NCBI GenBank assembly: GCA_016209345.1 | Contig: JACQWH010000015.1 | Span: forward strand, 1-12,501 | DNA length: 12,501 nucleotides | From: Candidatus Uhrbacteria bacterium | GTDB lineage: Bacteria; Patescibacteriota; Patescibacteriia; JACQRZ01 | Direction: 5' to 3' | In this document: positions 6,295 to 11,047 of the stretch, one piece after another | Numbering within the stretch: position 1 is the stretch's first letter | Layout of the letters: each line of letters opens with the position of its first letter | Notes under the pieces: model-generated | What the model saw: only the letters and a program-made list of their open reading frames with translations | Told to the model about the DNA's origin: nothing | The model's database searches: none | Program-made: the position numbers and the translations under genes

Positions 6295-6487
6295 AGCCCG
6301 CTGCAAAGTGGAGTTTAATTTTCTAGAAAACCTAAAAGGGGAATCGAACGGGCAGCAACAAAACAATGACAGGATGTCAGAAGTTTTGTGCCACTCGAAC
6401 ATCCGGTGGATGTTTGAGCGCTGCCCAGGGCAAAGGAAGTACCGTCCGGTGGACGGTACGACGACGGAATTCCCCCACGGGCTACCA
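6295..6487 (+). ncRNA. Candidate structured RNA with a tRNA-Glu-like 3' end
   Basis: Nested complementary segments are visible. P1 is AGCCCG (6295-6300) with CGGGCT (6478-6483), followed by A and CCA as in a tRNA acceptor end. P2 is GGGGAAT (6338-6344) with ATTCCCC (6469-6475). P3 is GGGCAGC (6350-6356) with GCTGCCC (6420-6426) and encloses two arms: ACAAAAC/GTTTTGT (6358-6364/6383-6389), topped by TGACA/TGTCA, and CTCGAACATCC/GGATGTTTGAG (6394-6404/6408-6418). P4 is TACCGTCC/GGACGGTA (6440-6447/6451-6458). Two hairpins share the apex TCCGGTGGA. One G-U pair in the second arm would be an A-C mismatch on the other strand, favouring plus-strand transcription, presumably as read-through from tRNA-Glu. 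I recognise no known RNA family. It could instead be a DNA-level recombination element. Confidence 0.45.
6469..6487 (+). repeat. Direct repeat copy 2 with CCA: tRNA-Glu 3' remnant
   Basis: ATTCCCCCACGGGCTA followed by CCA. The upstream T-loop is not preserved (CGGA instead of TTCG), so this is not a tRNA gene. If an element integrated into a CCA-encoding tRNA-Glu, this would be the displaced original 3' end. Confidence 0.6.
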
Positions 6488-6620
6488 GAAACGACAAATT
6501 GGTATCACATCATTGCCGCACGCTCTGTTGTGCCACTGCGCCAGATGAACGGATATATTTTTTACTTGCGATATAAAACGCAATAACCGCCAAAACAAAA
6601 CTGGCATGTTCCACGGTGGG
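6488..6620. other. Stretch without a recognisable gene
   Basis: Between the tRNA remnant and the long palindrome I see no supported protein, promoter or terminator. A short open frame ends with residues NGYIFYLRYKTQ at about 6586, but it has no supported start and I recognise no family. It is probably debris from rearrangement. Confidence 0.4.
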
Positions 6621-6691
6621 GGAAATGGTGTCAGGAATCATTTCTCTGGTGTGTCCCACTGGAGCGAGAAATGATTCCTGACACCATTTCC
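6621..6691. repeat. Long perfect palindrome (26-bp arms, 19-base loop)
   Basis: The arm at 6621-6646 begins GGAAATGGTGTCAGG, and its exact reverse complement lies at 6666-6691. As DNA it would extrude a cruciform; as RNA it would form a very stable hairpin. Such palindromes often mark IS200/REP-type mobile repeats, but no transposase is encoded here. It lies just before the truncated VOC remnant. Confidence 0.85.
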
Positions 6692-6707
6692 TCTGACACC
6701 ATTTCCT
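6678..6707. repeat. Tandem 15-bp repeat extending the palindrome
   Basis: CTGACACCATTTCCT is present twice in tandem (6678-6692 and 6693-6707). The first copy is part of the right palindrome arm. The second runs directly into the VOC remnant, so the extra copy marks the junction. Confidence 0.85.
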
Positions 6708-6710
6708 CGT

Positions 6711-6794
6711 AGCCCGGGATACTACGCGGCATTTGTTTTTGATATTGATGGTAACAATATTGAAGCGGTATTCGACGATTTCTCTGTTACCTAA
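6711..6794 (+). pseudogene. C-terminal remnant of a VOC/glyoxalase-like protein
   Basis: The frame from 6711 reads SPGYYAAFVFDIDGNNIEAV and then FDDFSVT before TAA at 6792. The GYYAAFV-x-D-x-DGNNIEAV pattern is the characteristic C-terminal strand of vicinal-oxygen-chelate (glyoxalase/bleomycin-resistance/dioxygenase) proteins, in which the Glu is often a metal ligand. Only about 27 of the usual 120-plus codons remain. The upstream boundary falls at the palindrome and tandem repeat ending near 6708, so a repeat insertion or recombination probably removed the rest. It has no start codon and is not expected to be functional. Confidence 0.7.
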
Positions 6795-6800
6795 TTTTTT

Positions 6801-7082
6801 TTAGTCCCTCTCAAGAACTCTGTCCCTTCTCATACCGTCGGCAATATATCTCTTCATGAGCGCTTGGTACGGCATATCAAACACGTTCGCCTGCTCCTTT
6901 ACGCCCGAAAGAATGTATTCGGGCAGTCTCAGTGAGATAGATTGCGTTGAGTGCCGGAGATTCGGGAAGGATACAGGAATAAAATCGCTTTTCTCAAAAT
7001 ATTCAGAGAGGTCGAGGTTAGAGAAAAACTCAAATTCTTTCTTCTTATTCTTCAGTTTTGGAACCGTAAATTTTTTCTTCAT
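6801..7082 (-). CDS. brnA: BrnA-type antitoxin (ribbon-helix-helix, CopG-like)
   Basis: A 93-residue protein. Its C-terminal part (about 48-84, SISLRLPEYILSGVKEQANV onward through PYQALMKRYIADGM) is the ribbon-helix-helix typical of CopG/BrnA antitoxins. The basic N-terminal half probably wraps the toxin. In the BrnT-BrnA family the antitoxin neutralises the toxin and represses the shared promoter. The gene begins inside brnT (38-base overlap, different frame), the usual toxin-first order for this family. The start codon at 7082 is preceded by AGGA about 11 bases upstream, a weak ribosome site. The likely operator is the inverted repeat at 7364-7378. Confidence 0.85.
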   Translation of the reverse strand: MKKKFTVPKLKNKKKEFEFFSNLDLSEYFEKSDFIPVSFPNLRHSTQSISLRLPEYILSGVKEQANVFDMPYQALMKRYIADGMRRDRVLERD

Positions 7083-7365
7083 AGAGATATCGTTCCTTTC
7101 GATTCAAGTCCCGCGCGGAAATGACTCGAATCCGCTTATTTCTTATTGTGAATGCCACGTAGAGCGCGCGTCCCCGAGCAGTGCTGCCGATGAGAATAAA
7201 TCGCTCCTCCTTATTCGTGGAATGGCTCAGATTGTTGAAGATACGCTTCTGTGGGTCTGAAAAGATTTGCTCGCACTCAACAACAGTTACCCGATGCTTT
7301 TCCTGATTCTTGTGTATATTCCACTCATCCCACTCAAAATCCTGATAGATGCTAAAATCAATCAT
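7045..7365 (-). CDS. brnT: BrnT-type toxin (ribonuclease)
   Basis: A 106-residue protein with both BrnT signatures. The first is FEWDEWNIHKNQEKH (residues 10-24), followed by the VECEQIFSD helix; the second is RVISARDLNRKERYLYEE (80-97). BrnT toxins are RelE-fold ribonucleases that stop translation until bound by BrnA. Length matches the family. It precedes and overlaps brnA. The ATG is only 6 bases after a -10 box, so the mRNA should be leaderless, or nearly so. The reading frame is intact and the second motif retains its Arg/Glu-rich character, so the module looks functional. Confidence 0.88.
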   Translation of the reverse strand: MIDFSIYQDFEWDEWNIHKNQEKHRVTVVECEQIFSDPQKRIFNNLSHSTNKEERFILIGSTARGRALYVAFTIRNKRIRVISARDLNRKERYLYEEKIYGSKTEE

Positions 7366-7378
7366 ACACGTAGTGTAT
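7364..7378. promoter_or_regulatory. BrnTA operator palindrome
   Basis: ATACAC-GTA-GTGTAT is a perfect 6-bp inverted repeat covering the -10 box and reaching the brnT start codon. A further half-site GTGTAT is at 7405-7410, just beyond the -35 box. This layout fits cooperative repression by BrnA; the binding itself is inferred. Confidence 0.6.
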
Positions 7379-7400
7379 ATTGCATAGATATACTTGTCAA
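7372..7400 (-). promoter_or_regulatory. BrnTA promoter
   Basis: Read on the minus strand, -35 TTGACA (7400-7395), a 17-base spacer and -10 TACACT (7377-7372). The brnT ATG begins 6 bases after the -10 box, placing transcription start at or next to the first codon. Confidence 0.8.
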
Positions 7401-7436
7401 GGGCGTGTATCAGTCCACCTCATTCTGGACAAGCTG

Positions 7437-7465
7437 TTGATTTTATGGCATTCCAAGCGTATAAT
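7437..7465 (+). promoter_or_regulatory. Strong plus-strand promoter upstream of the nested repeat
   Basis: TTGATT (7437-7442), a 17-base spacer and a perfect TATAAT (7460-7465). Transcription would start near 7472 and enter the inverted-repeat element at 7478. The next gene, the ferredoxin at 7745, is about 270 bases away. It may be the original ferredoxin promoter, separated by the element's insertion, or it may transcribe the element itself. Confidence 0.65.
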
Positions 7466-7477
7466 TCACTCAATAAG

Positions 7478-7697
7478 GGTTAACTGCGCAAAAAAACCGG
7501 TGCATCGTTATTCTTCTGAAATCACCAAGGTATTGTCATCCCGGCGCAGGCCGGGATCCATCCTATAACTATGTTGTTTCCTTAATAAGGATTTATTCTT
7601 AGTCTGGATTCCCGCCTTCGCGGGAATGACAGCTTCGACAAAATGTGACAATTCTTTGACCATTTCAGGGCGCACCGATCTATTTGCGCAGTTAACC
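7478..7697. repeat. 220-bp nested inverted-repeat element (MITE-like)
   Basis: The ends GGTTAACTGCGCAAA (7478-7492) and TTTGCGCAGTTAACC (7683-7697) are perfect 15-bp inverted repeats, and similarity continues inward. GGTGC follows 6 bases inside each end, and about 23 further bases starting CTGAAAT match at roughly 18 positions. In the centre is an inverted REP pair (7535-7630). There is no transposase gene or convincing open frame. Structure and size fit a non-autonomous mobile element or a cassette that expresses a long RNA hairpin. A target duplication is not clear: CAATA occurs near both ends but is not cleanly placed. Confidence 0.7.
7535..7630. repeat. Inverted REP pair (REPIN-like)
   Basis: Two palindromic units face each other. 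The first (7535-7560) begins GTCATCCCGG and ends CCGGGATCCA; the second (7605-7630) begins TGGATTCCCG and ends CGGGAATGAC. The 44 bases between them look unrelated. Two inverted REPs about 100 bases apart is the form called REPIN, which is mobilised in trans by REP-associated (RAYT) transposases. No such transposase is in the window. Confidence 0.75.
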
Positions 7698-7744
7698 AAT
7701 ACGATGTTCCAATTCGCTCCCACTTGAGCTACCAGAATAAAGAT

Positions 7745-8050
7745 ATGAAAAAAATTGCGGTGTGTCATGGAAAGTCATGCGGACCGGCCGGATCGGCGCT
7801 GATACGCGAACGGCTCGACAAGGAATATGCAAACAAGGGCATCGATGTTGTCGTGCGTGACTGCTGCGGCAGATGCGAACACAGTGTTTCAATTCAAGTA
7901 GACGACGATGTTATCATCAGCGACCTTGCGCCGGCAAGTATTGGGAATCGATTCATTGACGATCCTGATGCCGCGATTATGCAAGCGCAACAGGAGCAAA
8001 CAAAAGCAATTGAAAAATTGGATGCCGCGCTCAATGATGAGCTTGTGTAA
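7745..8050 (+). CDS. Thioredoxin-like [2Fe-2S] ferredoxin
   Basis: A 101-residue protein. Cysteines at 7, 12, 40 and 44 give the C-x4-C and C-x3-C pattern of thioredoxin-fold [2Fe-2S] proteins related to the NuoE/HoxE subunit; Cys41 is an extra. The DCCGRCEHSVSI segment is typical of the small stand-alone members (COG3411 type). The expected role is one-electron transfer, with unknown partners; no NADH dehydrogenase or hydrogenase genes are nearby. The helical acidic tail (about 75-101) lies outside the cluster domain. I chose ATG 7745 (MKKIAVCHGKSC) over 7724, because conserved members begin close to the first Cys. No strong ribosome site is seen. The downstream hsp20 promoter overlaps its stop codon. 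Confidence 0.82.
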   Translation: MKKIAVCHGKSCGPAGSALIRERLDKEYANKGIDVVVRDCCGRCEHSVSIQVDDDVIISDLAPASIGNRFIDDPDAAIMQAQQEQTKAIEKLDAALNDELV

Positions 8051-8071
8051 ATACACGCCAGAGGATATAAT
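8043..8071 (+). promoter_or_regulatory. Promoter of the hsp20-vanW unit
   Basis: TTGTGT (8043-8048), a 17-base spacer and a perfect TATAAT (8066-8071). Transcription would start near 8078, leaving an AU-rich leader of about 87 bases before the ATG at 8165. No heat-shock CIRCE-type inverted repeat is visible. Confidence 0.7.
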
Positions 8072-8164
8072 AGAGAAAGATTAAAGCTCAAAATCAAAAA
8101 CACTTGATATTTTTGTTTAGGATTTGATTTAACATGTGGGCTTTGTCATTTAGATTTCTGCACT

Positions 8165-8584
8165 ATGGGACTTTTTTCAAAAAAACCCGTTGCCACCCCC
8201 GCCCCTCTCTCAATGAGCGACGCGGGGAACCCGCACCACTGGAGCTTATTCGAAGAGGGGCAGCTTTTGGTTGACATGTATGAAAATCCGGACGCCATTG
8301 TTGTCCGCTCGTTTGTCGCGGGCGTTGAGCCGGAAGATATTGAAATCTCCATGCACAACGACATGCTCACCATACGTGGACGGCGCCATGACGTTGAGGA
8401 AATTCATGACGATCGATTCTTCCACCGTGAATGTTATTGGGGAATATTTTCTCGGTCGGTCATTGTCCCCCGTCCCATTGATATCGAAGGCATCCAGGCA
8501 CTGTTCAAAAACGGGGTGGTCACCATTATATTGCCAAAAAATGACTCTGCTCGCCTCTCTATCTCCCTTGAAGACGCACAATGA
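8165..8584 (+). CDS. Small heat-shock protein (Hsp20, alpha-crystallin domain)
   Basis: A 139-residue chaperone of the ATP-independent holdase type. The alpha-crystallin domain spans about residues 38-128. It contains GVEPEDIEIS (53-62) with the following LTIRG strand (68-72), RECYWGIFSRSVIVP (88-102), and the hallmark FKNGVVTIILPK (114-125). The N-terminal arm is short (MGLFSKKPVATPAPLS). A C-terminal I-x-I motif is seen only as SIS in LSISLE, so oligomer contacts may be weak. It has its own TATAAT promoter. The stop overlaps the vanW-gene start as ATGA (8581-8584), implying translational coupling of a cytosolic chaperone with a membrane-anchored protein. Confidence 0.9.
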   Translation: MGLFSKKPVATPAPLSMSDAGNPHHWSLFEEGQLLVDMYENPDAIVVRSFVAGVEPEDIEISMHNDMLTIRGRRHDVEEIHDDRFFHRECYWGIFSRSVIVPRPIDIEGIQALFKNGVVTIILPKNDSARLSISLEDAQ

Positions 8585-10557
8585 AACAAACGGCATCCGC
8601 ACATCATCCGTCGATCGGCCCGTCATTCCGCCTGGTCGGATTGCTTATTTTCGCTTGTCTTATCATCGGCATTCCCGGTGCGTCTTTTGCGTATTCTTCC
8701 TGGTACGCTGAAAAAATATTTCCGGGTGTTGTTCTTGCGCACCTGACAGTCGGAGGAAAAAGCAAAGAATACAGTGAAGATATCCTGCGCGAGTATAGCG
8801 ACCGGCTGCAGTCAACGGGCGCTCTCTTCCGATACGGAGGAAAAACGATTACGCTCTCCCCTCAATCGATACCGCTCGGGTCTGATAGTCCCACAGGTGC
8901 GCAGACACCCCTGTTTGATGTTGATGTTGAAAAGACAAAAGACCGCCTCTTTGCGGTTGGGCGCACAGGATCGTTTCTGCGTCAGCAGGGCGAGCGAATC
9001 GGCGCATTGTTTTTTTCACGCCGCGTGGATCCTGTTTTGGCAATCGATCCGGATCGCCTGACAGAAGCGCTCAAAAAAGAATTTTCATTTTTCCATTCAC
9101 CGGCCCGCGATGCATCCTTCATATTCAACGCGAGCGGAGCGCTCGCTGTCAGGCCGGAAACATCGGGCATCGAATTTGACTATGCTCGCGCAAAAAACGA
9201 AGTCATACAAGCGCTCAGCTCGCTGACCCTGCTAGACATCACGCTGGCCGAAACAATCGCTGTGCCCGCCGTGACGACACGTGATCTTGCGCCGAAAAAA
9301 AAACAAGCCGAGGATATTCTTTCGCGCGCGCCGCTTACGCTCAACCATACAAACGACTCCTCCGGACAATCGAGTAACGGCGCAAAAAACAGCTCATGGA
9401 ACATATCCGCCGCAGATATTGTTGCCTGGCTTACCCCCGTCCGCGAACAGAATGGAACCGCTCGCATATCCTTGGACGGTGAACGCGTTCGCGCATATCT
9501 TGATACGCGCATTGCTCCTGACGTGCTCGTCCCCGTTCAGCACCCCCGATTTGAAATGCATGAGGGAAGAGTGACTGTCTTTCAGCCGGCGCGCTCAGGC
9601 AAAAAACTTGATACCGAAAAAACAGCCCGCTCTATTGAACAGGCGCTTCTTGGACAAACAAACGCGACAATCACAATTACTCTCAAGGAAGAAGTGTCAA
9701 CGTTTGCAGACACCCCCAGACAAAACAGTACCATCACCGATCTGCTTGCGCATGACGAAACGAGCTTTGCGGGCAGTCCTGCCAACCGACGCAAAAATAT
9801 CGCGCTGGGCGCATCGCGCATTAACGGACTTCTTATAGAGGCGGGCGAGGAATTTTCCCTCATCAAAGCTCTCGGCTCGATCGATGGCGCGAGCGGATTC
9901 TTGCCGGAGCTTGTTATCAAGGGAAACGCAACGAAACCGGAATTCGGCGGCGGCCTCTGCCAGGTCTCCACAACGCTCTTTCGGGCTGTTTCCCATGCAG
10001 GCCTTTCTATCCTGGAGCGGCGCAATCATTCATATCGTGTTTCCTACTACGAACCGCCCGTTGGATTTGACGCGACAATTTACGATCCCTCACCCGACTT
10101 TCGTTTTAAAAACGATACGCGCAACCCCCTCCTTATACAGTCATGGGTGAAAGGAAATTCAATAATTGTCGAGCTGTGGGGGAAAAACGATGGGCGCCGC
10201 GTCCAAATAGATACGCCGACGGTATTTAATATAAAAAAGGCGGGGGAGACAAAAATAATAGAAACGCCGGACCTGCCCCCCGGAGAAAAAAAATGCACCG
10301 AGCGAGCGCATGATGGCGCCGATGCGTTCTTTGAACGAAGAATTTTTTATGCCGACGGTACGATAAAAAAAGAAACCTACAAAAGCCATTACGTTGTGTG
10401 GCCGGCGGTATGCCTGGTCGGCAAGAAGCCAGTTGCAGCGCCAGAGCAGCCGGCGGTATCCGTGCCGCAAGTCATCCTTCCGACTCAGAGCGAACAAGCA
10501 CCCGCGCCCGCTCGCGCGGAAAATCCGCCGGATACGCTGAATGGAAGTTCACAATAA
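8581..10557 (+). CDS. VanW-domain membrane-anchored surface protein
   Basis: A 658-residue protein. A single hydrophobic segment (about 17-38) after a short basic N-terminus acts as signal anchor, so the rest should be outside the membrane. Residues about 45-380 look like repeated peptidoglycan-binding-4-type domains, as in YoaR-like proteins. The VanW domain is at about 405-535 with GGGLCQVSTTLF (456-467), RRNHSYRVSYY (480-490) and GFDATIYDPSPDFRFKND (495-512). A small beta domain (about 572-614) ends with SHYVVWPAVCLVG, a common extension of VanW proteins. The tail (615-658) is Pro/Ala-rich and probably unstructured. VanW's biochemical role is not established; family context points to the cell envelope. 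The start overlaps the hsp20 stop by 4 bases, and a strong terminator follows directly. Confidence 0.88.
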   Translation: MKQTASAHHPSIGPSFRLVGLLIFACLIIGIPGASFAYSSWYAEKIFPGVVLAHLTVGGKSKEYSEDILREYSDRLQSTGALFRYGGKTITLSPQSIPLGSDSPTGAQTPLFDVDVEKTKDRLFAVGRTGSFLRQQGERIGALFFSRRVDPVLAIDPDRLTEALKKEFSFFHSPARDASFIFNASGALAVRPETSGIEFDYARAKNEVIQALSSLTLLDITLAETIAVPAVTTRDLAPKKKQAEDILSRAPLTLNHTNDSSGQSSNGAKNSSWNISAADIVAWLTPVREQNGTARISLDGERVRAYLDTRIAPDVLVPVQHPRFEMHEGRVTVFQPARSGKKLDTEKTARSIEQALLGQTNATITITLKEEVSTFADTPRQNSTITDLLAHDETSFAGSPANRRKNIALGASRINGLLIEAGEEFSLIKALGSIDGASGFLPELVIKGNATKPEFGGGLCQVSTTLFRAVSHAGLSILERRNHSYRVSYYEPPVGFDATIYDPSPDFRFKNDTRNPLLIQSWVKGNSIIVELWGKNDGRRVQIDTPTVFNIKKAGETKIIETPDLPPGEKKCTERAHDGADAFFERRIFYADGTIKKETYKSHYVVWPAVCLVGKKPVAAPEQPAVSVPQVILPTQSEQAPAPARAENPPDTLNGSSQ

Positions 10558-10589
10558 AAAACAGTCCGAAGTATTCGGACTGTTTTTTT
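10556..10589. terminator. Bidirectional intrinsic terminator
   Basis: ACAGTCCGAA (10561-10570), loop GTA, TTCGGACTGT (10574-10583). Seven T follow on the plus strand (10583-10589) and five A precede the stem (10556-10560). It ends the hsp20-vanW transcript on the plus strand and could end the candidate small RNA on the minus strand. Confidence 0.92.
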
Positions 10590-10751
10590 GTGAATCCAGA
10601 CAGAAACCTGCAGACAAGAAAATGTACTATTCGGTTATTCCAGCGCAATGCCAGAAATGCCGGATAACACATCCCCATGCTTGTCGTGTCTGCAGAGTTC
10701 TGCCCGAATTTTTCATGATAGAAAGAACGTCAGCTCCCTTACGGCAGCGTA
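10556..10751 (-). ncRNA. Candidate small RNA (about 195 nt)
   Basis: On the minus strand a consensus promoter (10758-10786) and an intrinsic terminator (10561-10583) bracket about 195 bases. Within it, 10688-10702 and 10601-10615 pair as a 15-bp stem with one mismatch and one G-U pair. GTTATTCC (10634-10641) pairs with GGATAAC (10662-10668) with a one-base bulge. Between the two stems is an internal loop of about 18-19 bases on each side. TGCCC at the predicted 5' end (10757-10753) can also pair with GGGCA (10706-10702). A 29-codon open frame (10716-10627) exists but has no family resemblance and spans the stems. The rod with a central bubble loosely recalls 6S RNA; that is speculation. Confidence 0.5.
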
Positions 10752-10757
10752 TGGGCA

Positions 10758-10786
10758 ATACTATCACGACAGATAAATCTTGTCAA
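10758..10786 (-). promoter_or_regulatory. Consensus minus-strand promoter of the candidate small RNA
   Basis: Read on the minus strand, -35 TTGACA (10786-10781), a 17-base spacer and -10 TAGTAT (10763-10758). The expected start is near 10751. No convincing protein gene lies downstream before the terminator. Confidence 0.7.
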
Positions 10787-10880
10787 GGGGGGTCGCGGTA
10801 ATGTCAACGGGAAGTAGAAATGTCACATTCCCAGGGAAGTTAAAATGTCATACCTTCTGGCCAAGTAGAAATGTCATATT
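10781..10880. repeat. Spaced AAGTAGAAATGTCA repeats (probable orphan IS end)
   Basis: AAGTAGAAATGTCA occurs at 10812-10825 and 10863-10876, with a variant AAGTTAAAATGTCA at 10837-10850; start-to-start spacing is 25 and 26 bases. ATGTCA at 10801-10806 and TGTCAA at 10781-10786 lie just outside. Multiple phased copies of a short site are typical of transposase-binding ends such as those of IS21-type elements. No transposase gene is present, so this would be a solitary end left after deletion. The exact IS family is inferred from memory of the type, not from a search. Confidence 0.5.
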
Positions 10881-11047
10881 GGTTTATTTTAGTGTTCACG
10901 TCAATTTTCCTTATGGTTAATGAAAAATTCCTCTTCCTATTGCAAATACCGCGCACCCACGTAAGATGCTGTTATCCTACTATTGTCCAGTCGGCCCATG
11001 TATTAACCGTGCAAAAACTGTGGCGAGTCATTTCTAATGAACGATGA
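10881..11047. other. Stretch without a recognisable gene
   Basis: AT-rich sequence between the spaced repeats and the first codons of zinc-ribbon homology. All frames are interrupted or without family resemblance, and no clear promoter is visible. The zinc-ribbon gene's missing 5' part is not found here. Confidence 0.5.

Noticed and set aside
6295..6487. Element as tmRNA, RNase P RNA, SRP RNA or group I intron
   Set aside because: I could not find the conserved cores: no tag frame ending in LAA, no RNase P GAGGAAAGTCC-type block, no SRP GGAAG/AGCAG apical motif and no group I P7 GACTA-type core.
6308..6586. Open frames on both strands through the structured element
   Set aside because: They cross every stem of the folded region and resemble no family; base-pairing explains the sequence better.
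6591..6620. Start of the lost VOC gene upstream of the palindrome
   Set aside because: No frame before 6621 shows VOC N-terminal motifs; the 5' part appears deleted rather than split.
7478..7697. Integron attC site
   Set aside because: The end sequence GGTTAAC does not fit the RYYYAAC/GTTRRRY core, the element is too long and too symmetric, and no integrase or cassette array is present.
7508..7768. Minus-strand open frame containing VIPAKAGIQ and MDPGLRRDD
   Set aside because: These residue strings are the familiar translation of REP palindromes, not a protein; the frame crosses both REP units and the start of the ferredoxin gene.
10541..10801. Plus-strand open frame with QCQKCRITHPHACRVC resembling a zinc finger
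   Set aside because: It reads through the VanW stop and the terminator hairpin, and the cysteines come from the inverted repeats of the small RNA candidate.
10812..10880. Possible CRISPR array from the three similar repeats
   Set aside because: Repeats are about 14-18 bases with 8-11-base gaps and only three copies; there are no spacer-length unique segments and no cas genes.
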